Below are positions 34,224-42,948 of a stretch of 64,000 nt of DNA, piece by piece. The stretch spans positions 124,001 to 188,000 of the forward strand of contig CBDHDU010000031.1 of assembly GCA_965261725.1 (NCBI GenBank), given 5' to 3'. The DNA comes from CANDOC01 sp965261725 (GTDB lineage: Bacteria > Pseudomonadota > Gammaproteobacteria > Pseudomonadales > Endozoicomonadaceae). The notes under the pieces are model-generated. The model did no database searches, was not told where the DNA came from, and was given only the letters and a program-made list of their open reading frames with translations. A program made the translations under genes and the position numbers. Position 1 is the stretch's first letter; the number at the start of each line of letters is the position of its first letter.

Positions 34224-37200
34224 ATGTCGATAATAAAAGTTTTTTTTTATATGTTGCTGGTTGTCACGACTTTATCTATCCGTGCTGGTAATGATGTAAA
34301 TCATAAAAAAGACAGTGATTGTTTATGTGATGTAAAAAATAAACAAGAGAAAAGCACGGAGTACGCTGACCTGATTAGTAATCCATTACAGAAAGTTGTT
34401 TCAAAAGCAAGGCATTCATATTTTCTGCGCAGCGAAAAAACAAATCCAGCCGAAAACAAAGAAGCTACATGTCAGAGCGGTGAAAGCCGGGTTAGTCAGA
34501 TCTTACCTGCTGAGGGTAATAATAGTAGCCCCCAAAGTGATTCAACTGAAAAATGTGCCTTTAATGACAGTTGCTTCAGTAGTCTAGGTATAAGCACAAG
34601 TAGCGATAGTGATAGTGATAGTGATAGTGATAGTGATAGTGATACGGATGAAGAAAGTAGTAGTGGCAGCGGCAGCAGTACCAGTAGCGAAAGTGACACT
34701 GAAGATGAGAGCGGTTGCGTGGAGTTTATTCCATGCGAGGGAGAAAATGGACGACGCAGTACTTACAGGCCAGTGATTGTTAGTAATAAAGGTGAGAAGC
34801 CTGTTTATCGAAAACCCCGGACGAGTCTATGGAACCGGTCAGGCAATAAGAAGGAAGCCCGACGCCTTAAGACGCCTTATGATATGCATCGTTTTGAAAG
34901 TAATGAGCCATATAATAATAAAGGAGCACTCAAAGTACCCGTCTTTCCACCACTAAAAACAATTGAACCATCTGAAGCAGTTAAACCAGTTTCATGTACA
35001 ATTTGCTCTGTGACTCTGCAGCCAGAAGAACAGCCTGAACATCATCGTATACATCTTGAAAATTTTCTGGAACTTTCTGATAAAAATAGCGAGCTTTTCC
35101 AGCCTTGTCCCTGGTGTGGCCAACCTGAATCCAGGTTAACATTCGGCTATCACTTGCGTGAAAGTCATCCCGAGCTTGTTTTCGGTTTATCAGGAAAAGT
35201 GCCCGGGATTGAGGTGATAGAACTCTTTTGTGGTATCGGTGGACTGTCGCTCGGGTTGGAAAATGCAGGGATTAAAGTCGTTGCTGGTGTCGACTTGGAT
35301 GAAACCTGCAAAACCACATTCGAGGTAAATCATAATGCTCCGTTTATAAAAGCGGATATATATAACGTAAAAGGTAAGGCGCTAGAGAAATATTTCACGC
35401 CAGGGGCTATCCGTGTTATTGCCGCTGGTGTGCCATGTGTCACTTTTTCAGGCCTTTCCAAAACCAGGCATTGTGATGCAGTAAAGTACGGAACGCTGAA
35501 TGAGTTTAAACGCGTAATTAAAGAACTGATGCCGGATATGTTCGTGCTTGAAAATGTACCTAATATCGCCAGCATCACCTCAACCGGTTATCAGCGTTTT
35601 ATTCAGGATATGCGAAATGCAGGTTATTATCTCAGTCAGAAAGTTCTGCTTGCCAGTGAATATGATACTCCGCAACATCGCAAACGTTTGATCTTGCTGG
35701 CTTCCCGTTATGGGTTTATGAAGCATCCAGAGCCTTTTAACACGCTTGATAATGCGCTGACGGTAAGGGATGCTATTGGCTACCTGCCAAAACTGAATGC
35801 CGGGCAGCAACACAGTTATGACCCTATGCATGTTACCGCGGGTCTGAGAGAAGATACATTAAAAGCTGTTCGTTATACCCCGGTTGGCTATCGGTCGGGT
35901 CATCTTAAATGGCCTTCAAAAATCCGAAAAATGAAGCTTGAAAATCTGGAAGATCCACAAAACCAGCGTTGGAGAACATGGCGCCATAATCTTTACGGAC
36001 GCATGGAATATGTCGAGCCATCTCACACCATTACCACGAATGGAATGCATCCGGCAGGGGGGCCTTATACACATCCTGATTCAGAACAGCACCGGGGGTA
36101 TTCCGTTCGGGAACTCATGAATATTCAGGGCTTTCCAAAGAATATGATACTGGATTACCAGTCTTTCATTGGAACCAGAAGATCACAGAAATTTCCAATA
36201 GAGCAAGCTGCAAGGCATGTAGGCAATGCGGTACCTCCTCCCTTGGGAAAAGCTATAGGCAAGGCTCTGCTCCAGCATCTGGAGCAATTAAAATGTCCCT
36301 TACCCCACCTTACCACCCTGTTCCCGGTGTTTGTGATGGACTATAAGCGTAGTCGTGACCGATCGACAAATCCTGAACAAACATCTAGGCCAAGTCTGTC
36401 AGGGAAACTGACAAGGCTGAGGAAATTCCACCCCGGAAGGAATAAGCGTCGGCCATCCTGTTGGCAGTTTCTTAAAGCACGGGGGCGGGCGCCCTGCACC
36501 AAAGTCACCCGTAATCTAGCAGAAAGCGGGTCACCTTTTTTCAGTACCCCCCATAATCACGAAGATTTGCCACAAAAACCGTTTGACTGGAATCCGCTTT
36601 CCAGTGCATTTCTTCCTTTTGGTGTCGTTAGGATGACTGTTCCCCCTGCTGAAATGCTGGGTGGAGACCTGGAACCTGATACTTTGGGGCAAAAGAATGC
36701 TGACAAGTTCCATCCGGCAGATATAAAAAAAGTCAAGAACAACCGGTATCGCAGAGGAAAAAGAAAACTCCCTCCTGATCAGCCCCGCAGCAAAACCAAA
36801 AAGCGACGTGTGGCTGGCACGGCAGGAATCAAAGGTTTTGCCTGCCCGGTGGAGGACTGCAAATCACCTGAAAACACCGATGAGCAATATAGCCTGACCA
36901 GCGCTCACAACTGGTTCGATCACATGATCTCAAAACATGGCAACGGTTTTGTTTATGAGGGGAGAAAATTCAGAAAACTGATTGATGTGGGTGAGGCGAT
37001 ACTTGCCCATCAGCAGCAGCTCGAATGTCAGATTGGAGAGTGCAATAACCAAAAGCAATTTTTTGGCAGCTTCTCTGAGCTGGGTAAACATGTAAGAAAC
37101 AACCATGATTACAAGGCGTTGGATGATTTGCCGCTTAACGGGCTGTGGAAGGACAGATTTACACGAAAAGGCAAACTGACACAGGTAAAGCCGCTATACC

Positions 37201-37532
37201 ATCTGAGCAATCCATCGGCCGGGAAAAGATATCAGACCCGGCACGGTAATGGATTTGTTTGTCAGGATCACAAGGAGCTTCCGTTAGCTCAAACGCCGGA
37301 AGCATTAGCGCGCCACTGGCTTCACTGCCACTGGGAAGTTGATTATTTTTGCTCGGTTAGCGGTTGTGTTGCTGAAAAGGTTAGTTATAAGACGCCCGTC
37401 GAACTGTATATGCATGTTGAGAGCCATGGGACTTTAAAAGTGAGTGATCTGGACTTTTCGCCGTTGGAGCAGCGTATCCGTCAGGTGAATGCCAAGGCGA
37501 TTGATCAGGCTCAGGCGGCTGATGCTGAGTAG
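34224..37532 (+). CDS. Cytosine-5 DNA methyltransferase with signal-like N-terminus, C2H2-like zinc fingers and nuclear localisation-like motif
   Basis: 1102 residues. Residues 1-22 are signal-like (FFYMLLVVTTLSIRA). A Ser/Asp tract lies near 125-140, and two C2H2-like fingers at about 257-317 (CTIC...H; CPWC...H). The methyltransferase core (about 330-690) has all key motifs: ELFCGIGGLSLGLENAG, VPCVTFS with catalytic Cys405, LENV, QHRKR and GNAVPPPLGKA. A basic motif, KTKKRRV, is at 857-863. Three more C2H2-like fingers occupy about 870-1080. The final residues LEQRIRQVNAKAIDQ copy the SctL end. C5 methyltransferases transfer a methyl group from SAM to cytosine. No restriction enzyme is adjacent. 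A secreted, host-directed nucleomodulin is inferred; the alternative is a transferred solitary methyltransferase. Confidence 0.82.
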   Translation: MSIIKVFFYMLLVVTTLSIRAGNDVNHKKDSDCLCDVKNKQEKSTEYADLISNPLQKVVSKARHSYFLRSEKTNPAENKEATCQSGESRVSQILPAEGNNSSPQSDSTEKCAFNDSCFSSLGISTSSDSDSDSDSDSDSDTDEESSSGSGSSTSSESDTEDESGCVEFIPCEGENGRRSTYRPVIVSNKGEKPVYRKPRTSLWNRSGNKKEARRLKTPYDMHRFESNEPYNNKGALKVPVFPPLKTIEPSEAVKPVSCTICSVTLQPEEQPEHHRIHLENFLELSDKNSELFQPCPWCGQPESRLTFGYHLRESHPELVFGLSGKVPGIEVIELFCGIGGLSLGLENAGIKVVAGVDLDETCKTTFEVNHNAPFIKADIYNVKGKALEKYFTPGAIRVIAAGVPCVTFSGLSKTRHCDAVKYGTLNEFKRVIKELMPDMFVLENVPNIASITSTGYQRFIQDMRNAGYYLSQKVLLASEYDTPQHRKRLILLASRYGFMKHPEPFNTLDNALTVRDAIGYLPKLNAGQQHSYDPMHVTAGLREDTLKAVRYTPVGYRSGHLKWPSKIRKMKLENLEDPQNQRWRTWRHNLYGRMEYVEPSHTITTNGMHPAGGPYTHPDSEQHRGYSVRELMNIQGFPKNMILDYQSFIGTRRSQKFPIEQAARHVGNAVPPPLGKAIGKALLQHLEQLKCPLPHLTTLFPVFVMDYKRSRDRSTNPEQTSRPSLSGKLTRLRKFHPGRNKRRPSCWQFLKARGRAPCTKVTRNLAESGSPFFSTPHNHEDLPQKPFDWNPLSSAFLPFGVVRMTVPPAEMLGGDLEPDTLGQKNADKFHPADIKKVKNNRYRRGKRKLPPDQPRSKTKKRRVAGTAGIKGFACPVEDCKSPENTDEQYSLTSAHNWFDHMISKHGNGFVYEGRKFRKLIDVGEAILAHQQQLECQIGECNNQKQFFGSFSELGKHVRNNHDYKALDDLPLNGLWKDRFTRKGKLTQVKPLYHLSNPSAGKRYQTRHGNGFVCQDHKELPLAQTPEALARHWLHCHWEVDYFCSVSGCVAEKVSYKTPVELYMHVESHGTLKVSDLDFSPLEQRIRQVNAKAIDQAQAADAE
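34608..34643 (+). repeat. Hexanucleotide tandem repeat AGTGAT x6 in methyltransferase gene
   Basis: Six exact AGTGAT units encode a Ser-Asp tract, preceded by the near copy AGCGAT and followed by an Asp/Glu/Ser-rich linker. Gain or loss of units keeps the frame, so only linker length would vary. Confidence 0.9.
37465..37509 (+). repeat. Direct repeat, copy 2 (3' end of methyltransferase gene)
   Basis: Matches 33895-33939 with one mismatch (A/G at 33917 versus 37487). It is followed in frame by a short tail ending ADAE and TAG. Confidence 0.9.
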
Positions 37533-37579
37533 CAGCCTCTTCTAACAGCCGGTTTACAATTTACTGCTGAATATAATAT

Positions 37580-37742
37580 CAATACTGTGGACAGTTTTTC
37601 GAGAACTCAACATTGATGCACCAAGGCTTGCACCGCAAGGGCTAGGATTTAATTGCAAGTTTGGGGTTTCTCAGACCTGCTAAAAAGTACCCTATGCACT
37701 GAAACCCTTGGTATTACTGGGGAAAAAGTGTCCACAGTATTG
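37580..37742. mobile_element. MITE-like element, 163 bp
   Basis: Ends are 21-bp inverted repeats (37580-37600 and 37722-37742; 20 of 21 match) beginning CAATACTGTGGACA. Direct copies of TAATAT flank it (37574-37579 and 37743-37748), a plausible target duplication. The inside is non-coding with a small hairpin (GCTTGCACCGCAAGGGC). It is too short for a transposase, so it would be moved by a relative elsewhere. It sits between the methyltransferase gene and the end of sctC. Confidence 0.75.
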
Positions 37743-37763
37743 TAATATCTCTCCCCCATTTAT

Positions 37764-39638
37764 TTAGAGGCTCACTACCCTAGGTGTTATTAAGAAAAGT
37801 CTAACACTTTGGTTTTTATTAGATGCCTCTGATTTAAATAAGCTGCCGACAATAGGGATATCCCCGAGAACAGGGATTTTGTTGGTTGTTTCTGAGTCTT
37901 GATCTCTAAAGAAACCACCAATGAGTAAGCTTTCACTTGCGTTAATAACTGCTTGAGTGCTTATGGAACTATTATTTACTACTGATCCATTATTATCGTC
38001 TTGACTATTAGCACCATCCTGAATATTGACATTTAGATGTATACGTTTCATGTTTGGCTCAAAGATAATCCGAGGTGTTACTCGAAGTACTGTTCCATAA
38101 GTCACAGGAAATAGTTGCGCATCTTCTGTACTTGTAACTGGAACGTAATAGGTGAAGCTGTTGTCTAGAACAGCTTCAAGGTTATCAAGCGTCAATATTG
38201 ATGGACGTGATAATATCTTTGCTTTTTTGTTTTGAGCTAGTAATTCAATTTTAGCGTTCAGTGAGCCAATTGATCCGTTTATGACGGTTGTGAATATTTC
38301 TTTATCTATATCTGGCTGAAAAAAATTAAACTCTGATCGTGCTCCAGCCAATAACCCATCAGGGGCACGATCATTGGACCACGTCACACCTAATTCATCT
38401 ATGCTGGATGTGTTTACTTCAACAATCGAAACGTTTATTTCAACTTGAAGTGTTTTTCGATCTAGAGACCTGATAAGTTCTTCGTACATAGGCATTCTAG
38501 ATTCGAGATCATGAATTACAATTGCATTTAGCCTAGGGTCTGCATTGATCATAACCCCATCTGTTGATTTGCCGGAAAGTGGATTTGTACCTTGTGCAGG
38601 CTGCTGTGAATTTTTATTATGACCAGCTACAGCTTGGGCTGGCTTCATCTTTTTAGGCTGAGTGCTATCGGTAGGGGTGTTAGTTGAGCCAGTGGCAATA
38701 CCACCGCCGTTGATAATATTTTGCAGTACGGTAGCTACACCCGGAACAGAAATGGCCTGATCTCTGAAAGCAAAGCTGCGATCTGTCGCCCAGGCATATT
38801 TCAGTTTAAAAATCCGAACAGTTAACTTACTGTTCTGTCGTTTGTATTCTTTACCATCTAGAATACCTGCAGTTTCAGTGACCATCTCCACATAACGAGG
38901 CGGGCCGGAAATATAAATCAAACCTTCATTCGGCTGTTCACGCCAATAAAATCTCGGATCCAGCACGCCCATCCGGTTCAGGGTATCCCTGAACTGCGGC
39001 ACAGTCATCGCCTGCAGGCTGATAATACGCTTGGTCACTTCACTGCTGGCATTCACATACAGCGTATGACCATCGTGATACCAGATAAAGCCGTAGATAT
39101 TGGCCAGATGATTCAGGAAATCAACAGGCGGCATGGGTCCGAGTCTGCCATTAACCGAGCCGGTGACGGTCTGGCTGATAACAACGGGAATATAAAGGCT
39201 GGAAGCAAAATTACGGATAACGTCAGAAACTGATTCACCACCGCTGTAATAACTGTAAGGCTTGGTACCGAACGCCTGCAGGGTTGCCGTATTAGGGCCG
39301 CCGGAAGGCAGTACATTGCTTTGCCCCTGTCGCATCATATTCCATTGGGAAGGCGACGGTTGTGCCTGTGATGGCGCATTATAATTGCTGCCAGCCATCG
39401 GCTGGTTCTGGGCAGAAGGCGGAATCATCAACACCTGACCCACCTGAAGCGGGCGGTTGGGATTCAGGTTGTTGTAGCGAACCAGTCGGTCCAGTGGCAC
39501 TTTATAGCCAGCGGCAATACGCGACAGATTTTCACCGGGAAGCACCATGTGCTCGGTATCAGAACCGGCCTGGGCAGCAGGTAATGAGAGCAGCAGGAAC
39601 ATGATCGCAGCTGTCGTCAGATCCCTCAGACTCATCAA
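37764..39638 (-). CDS. sctC: T3SS outer-membrane secretin SctC with N-terminal LysM domain
   Basis: 624 residues on the opposite strand from all other T3SS genes here. After a signal peptide (about 24 residues) comes a LysM domain (VLPGENLSRIAAGYKVPLDR; ending QVGQVLMIPP, about residues 31-75), which binds peptidoglycan and is unusual for SctC. N-domains (LYIPVVISQTVTGSVNGRLG; LNRMGVLDPRFYWREQPNEG) and the secretin core (INADPRLNAIVIHDLESRMP; NKIPVLGDIPIVGSLF) follow. It forms the outer-membrane ring. The DNA coding the C-terminal half (37764 to about 38900) is clearly more AT-rich than that coding the N-terminal half. Confidence 0.92.
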   Translation of the reverse strand: MMSLRDLTTAAIMFLLLSLPAAQAGSDTEHMVLPGENLSRIAAGYKVPLDRLVRYNNLNPNRPLQVGQVLMIPPSAQNQPMAGSNYNAPSQAQPSPSQWNMMRQGQSNVLPSGGPNTATLQAFGTKPYSYYSGGESVSDVIRNFASSLYIPVVISQTVTGSVNGRLGPMPPVDFLNHLANIYGFIWYHDGHTLYVNASSEVTKRIISLQAMTVPQFRDTLNRMGVLDPRFYWREQPNEGLIYISGPPRYVEMVTETAGILDGKEYKRQNSKLTVRIFKLKYAWATDRSFAFRDQAISVPGVATVLQNIINGGGIATGSTNTPTDSTQPKKMKPAQAVAGHNKNSQQPAQGTNPLSGKSTDGVMINADPRLNAIVIHDLESRMPMYEELIRSLDRKTLQVEINVSIVEVNTSSIDELGVTWSNDRAPDGLLAGARSEFNFFQPDIDKEIFTTVINGSIGSLNAKIELLAQNKKAKILSRPSILTLDNLEAVLDNSFTYYVPVTSTEDAQLFPVTYGTVLRVTPRIIFEPNMKRIHLNVNIQDGANSQDDNNGSVVNNSSISTQAVINASESLLIGGFFRDQDSETTNKIPVLGDIPIVGSLFKSEASNKNQSVRLFLITPRVVSL

Positions 39639-39929
39639 GTTATTGCCTCCCTGCCGAAACCCTTTTTAGCCGGGCTTCAAGCGATACATTTGTTCCATTG
39701 ACCATTCCATGGTCATCGTACCGCTGATGAGCATGTTAATTGTGAGATAGCAGTCATCAAAACCAGATAAAAATGACTCACTAAAAAGTTTATACGGTTT
39801 TGCACTATCCATCAGTTTATCTATCGGCAGGCAGGCCGGGTTCTGTTGATCAGAGTTGAAACTGGACAAACCCGGGTTAACACGACCTACTATTAAGTAT
39901 GAAAATACTGAAAATGAGAGCGCTGAGAG

Positions 39930-40316
39930 ATGGACCTCACCTCCTTTACTACCGGGATAGACAGCTTTTCCTACCAGCCGGTTGATGCCCGCAGCGGCGA
40001 CTATCCGGATTCCAAGGCAACACTGCCGCCTTCCGGCAACTTTGTTACCGAGCATGTATGGAAACTGCAGGGCTTCAATGAAAATGCGGAATACAAGCTG
40101 CTGCGGAATGTTGGCAATCTGAATGAGGCAATGCCGCCGTTTTCTCCCCAGGAAAGTCAGGAGCTTGAAATGAGTGTGCTCAAGCTACTGGAAGAACAGG
40201 CAGGAAAACATCCGGAAGCAGCTGAAAAAATGAAAGCCGCAGGCGAGGTTGTGCAGGGTACAAAAAATCTTCGTATCCTGGTCAACCTGAACCGCTCAGC
40301 ACTACAGCAGGTATAA
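39930..40316 (+). CDS. Putative T3SS export protein SctX (YscX/Pcr3-like)
   Basis: 128 residues, close to YscX (122). No signal peptide. The C-terminal half is helical (ESQELEMSVLKLLEEQAGKH). Identified mainly by position: it is followed 2 bp later by a TPR protein of YscY size and then by sctV, the order yscX-yscY-yscV and pcr3-pcr4-pcrD. YscX is an early T3SS substrate that binds YscY and SctV. The start overlaps the divergent control region of sctC. Confidence 0.6.
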   Translation: MDLTSFTTGIDSFSYQPVDARSGDYPDSKATLPPSGNFVTEHVWKLQGFNENAEYKLLRNVGNLNEAMPPFSPQESQELEMSVLKLLEEQAGKHPEAAEKMKAAGEVVQGTKNLRILVNLNRSALQQV

Positions 40317-40318
40317 CG

Positions 40319-40630
40319 ATGAAACCCGTTCTCAGACAATGGATGCTATCCCAGTCATTCTGTTTTCTGCAGTATCAGAAAGTTGATAAAGCCGGTGCGC
40401 TGCTGGAGGCACTGGAAGTGCTTGACCCGGACAACCCTGATATCCATAAAATGCTGGCTTATGTGTATTTACAGCAGGGGCGCACTGAAGAGTGCCTGCA
40501 AAGTGCCGATAAATTCAGGAGTTGTGCCAGTCCCAAAGAAGATATGCGAACGGTTGATCTGATCAGCAAACGTGCTCGCTATCAGGCACAACAGGAACAG
40601 AACAGTAAGCAATCTGGTGTAGAAGCTTAA
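40319..40630 (+). CDS. Putative T3SS chaperone SctY (YscY/Pcr4-like, TPR)
   Basis: 103 residues, near YscY length (114). Two TPR-like helix pairs are visible (SQSFCFLQYQKVDKAGALLE; IHKMLAYVYLQQGRTEECLQ). YscY binds YscX and the export-gate protein SctV. It is spaced 2 bp from the sctX-like gene and 48 bp from sctV. Confidence 0.66.
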   Translation: MKPVLRQWMLSQSFCFLQYQKVDKAGALLEALEVLDPDNPDIHKMLAYVYLQQGRTEECLQSADKFRSCASPKEDMRTVDLISKRARYQAQQEQNSKQSGVEA

Positions 40631-40678
40631 CTGTCTGTTTCATTTACCTGATCAGACGGGCAAACGGAATCGCCTTCT

Positions 40679-42766
40679 ATGAGCCGCATTAACGGTTTTC
40701 TGCAGAAAATGGGCCAGCGCAACGATATTGTGCTGGCTTTGCTGTTGGTTGCAATTATCGTTCTGATTATCCTGCCAATGCCGACATGGCTGGTGGATAT
40801 CCTGATAGCGGTCAATATGGGTTTGTCTGTTATCCTGTTGATGACCTCGATTTACCTGAAGTCCCCTCTGGAGTTCTCTTCTTTTCCTGCCGTGTTGCTG
40901 GTTACGACACTGTTTCGACTGGCACTTTCTATCACAACGACGCGTTTGATTTTGTTACAGGCTGATGCCGGTCAGATTGTATACGTCTTTGGTAACTTTG
41001 TTGTTGGCGGTGATCTGGTCGTTGGTCTGGTAATCTTTTTAATCATCACCATTGTTCAGTTTCTGGTTATTACCAAGGGTTCAGAGCGGGTAGCAGAAGT
41101 GAGTGCCCGTTTCTCTCTGGATGCTATGCCCGGTAAGCAAATGAGTATCGACGCGGATATGCGCGCCGGTTCTATAGAAATGGATGAGGCGCAGGCGCGT
41201 CGTACAGCAGTACAAAAAGAAAGTCAGCTTTATGGTTCCATGGATGGTGCCATGAAGTTCGTGAAAGGTGATGCGATTGCAGGTCTGATTATCATCTTCG
41301 TGAATATCATTGCCGGGATGAGTATCGGGGTCAGCCGGGAAGGTATGACTGCCGGTGATGCGCTGCAACTCTATTCAATCCTGACCGTGGGGGATGGTCT
41401 GATTTCCCAGATACCGGCGCTGCTGATATCGATCACGGCCGGTATTATTGTTACCCGTGTTTCATCAGAAGATTCTTCTGACCTGGGTAATGAAATCGGC
41501 ACACAGTTGCTTGATAAACCGAAAGCCTTACTAGCCGGTGGTGGTCTGTTGTTTGGTTTCGCACTCGTTCCTGGTTTCCCTGTATTAACTTTTATGACGT
41601 TGGGTTGTTTGATTGCGGGCGGTGGTTACTGGAAGTTGAAGAAGCAGGCAGAAGGTGAAAATGTAGAAGATGACAGCCATATTCCTGCCATGGCCGCTGC
41701 CACAGAATCACCGGAAAAAATGAAGCAGAGGTTGGATCAGCAGGAAGAATTTTCACAAACCTTACCGTTGATTATTGATGTGCCTGCCAGTATTCAACAG
41801 CATCTGAAACCCCAGCTACTCAATGATGAACTGGTTAAAGTAAGAAAAGCACTTTATCTCGACCTGGGCGTGCCATTCCCCGGTATTCATTTGCGCTTCA
41901 ATGAAGCGATGGAAGACAACACTTATTCGGTCTTGCTACAGGAAGTGCCGGTAGCCACCGGACGTTTCCGGGAAGGTTGTGTGTTTGCACGGGAAACGGC
42001 GGAACATATGGATGTGCTGAAAATCCCTTATGAAACCGATGAAGAGTTCTTGCCAAATCTGGATACTTTGTGGGTATTGGAAGACTTGCAGGAAACACTG
42101 GATAAAACTGGTGTCAGCTATATGACAGCACCAAAAATCCTGACATATCATCTGGCACATGTACTGAAAAAATACGCTGAAGACTTTGTCGGTATTCAGG
42201 AAACCCGCTACCTGCTCGAGAAAATGGAAGACAGCTTTGGTGAATTGATTAAAGAAGTTCAACGACTGCTGCCGGTTAATAAAATCACCGAAATATTCCA
42301 GCGACTGGTATCGGAAGATATCTCCATCCGCAACCTGCGCTCTATTCTTCAGTCACTGGTCGTCTGGGGGCACAAGGAAAAGGAAGTAGTACAGCTAACC
42401 GAGTATGTCCGTAGTAGCCTCAAGCGTTATATCAGCTACAAATACAGTAACGGCAACAACATGCTGCCGGTCTACCTGCTGGATCAGGATGTTGAAGATG
42501 TCATCCGTGGCGGCATCCGCCAAACATCAGCGGGTAGCTATCTGGCGCTTGATCCAACCCAGTCTGCCCAGTTTGTAGAAAATGTGAAGGAGCAGGTCGG
42601 TAAAATCGGACACCTTGAAAACAAGCCAGTGCTAATTACTTCCATGGATATCCGGCGCTACGTTCGTAAATTGCTGGAGATGGATTTGTATGAATTGGCT
42701 GTGCTATCCCATCAGGAACTGACAGAAGAGATTACCGTCCAACCATTGGGACGGATATCTCTATAA
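40679..42766 (+). CDS. sctV: T3SS export-gate protein SctV (LcrD/YscV/PcrD family)
   Basis: 695 residues. The N-terminal ~330 residues hold about eight membrane helices. The FHIPEP-family signature lies in the first cytoplasmic loop (TKGSERVAEVSARFSLDAMP, followed by GKQMSIDADMRAG). A soluble C-terminal domain (about 350-695) forms the nonameric export ring (RNLRSILQSLVVWGHKEKEV). It is the largest export-gate component. Its stop lies 28 bp before the left end of the transposon at 42795. Confidence 0.95.
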   Translation: MSRINGFLQKMGQRNDIVLALLLVAIIVLIILPMPTWLVDILIAVNMGLSVILLMTSIYLKSPLEFSSFPAVLLVTTLFRLALSITTTRLILLQADAGQIVYVFGNFVVGGDLVVGLVIFLIITIVQFLVITKGSERVAEVSARFSLDAMPGKQMSIDADMRAGSIEMDEAQARRTAVQKESQLYGSMDGAMKFVKGDAIAGLIIIFVNIIAGMSIGVSREGMTAGDALQLYSILTVGDGLISQIPALLISITAGIIVTRVSSEDSSDLGNEIGTQLLDKPKALLAGGGLLFGFALVPGFPVLTFMTLGCLIAGGGYWKLKKQAEGENVEDDSHIPAMAAATESPEKMKQRLDQQEEFSQTLPLIIDVPASIQQHLKPQLLNDELVKVRKALYLDLGVPFPGIHLRFNEAMEDNTYSVLLQEVPVATGRFREGCVFARETAEHMDVLKIPYETDEEFLPNLDTLWVLEDLQETLDKTGVSYMTAPKILTYHLAHVLKKYAEDFVGIQETRYLLEKMEDSFGELIKEVQRLLPVNKITEIFQRLVSEDISIRNLRSILQSLVVWGHKEKEVVQLTEYVRSSLKRYISYKYSNGNNMLPVYLLDQDVEDVIRGGIRQTSAGSYLALDPTQSAQFVENVKEQVGKIGHLENKPVLITSMDIRRYVRKLLEMDLYELAVLSHQELTEEITVQPLGRISL

Positions 42767-42794
42767 CTCTTCGTCGTATCTTTAAGCGGCAGAA

Positions 42795-42948
42795 TGTCAG
42801 ACATCCAATTAAGTCGGGAATTTTCACATATATTAACCCATTGAAAATAAATGATTTTAAACGATTGTTTAAAATCGCATTGTACAATTATGTTGGGAAC
42901 TGTCCTCTCGAGCAGCCAGCATAATTTATCTAATATGTTGGGAATTAT
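42795..42948 (+). repeat. Left end of transposon with three end motifs and a palindrome
   Basis: Motifs: AATTAAGTCGGGAATTTT at 42807, AATTATGTTGGGAACTGT at 42886 and TAATATGTTGGGAATTAT at 42931. A perfect palindrome, GATTTTAAAC / GTTTAAAATC (42853-42862 and 42867-42876), lies between the first and second motifs. Confidence 0.8.

Noticed and set aside
34608..34643. Possible CRISPR-like or phase-variable repeat
   Set aside because: A six-base unit inside a gene: not CRISPR, and unit changes do not shift the frame.
39666..40055. Minus-strand 129-codon frame upstream of sctC
   Set aside because: Overlaps the sctX start on the other strand and has no good ribosome binding site. A 47-residue C-terminal part starting with Met (39666-39809) could be a real small gene, but nothing supports it beyond position.
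23032..42766. Possible prophage or tailocin origin of the 23-43 kb region
   Set aside because: No capsid, tail, terminase or lysis genes; the gene set matches injectisome parts throughout.
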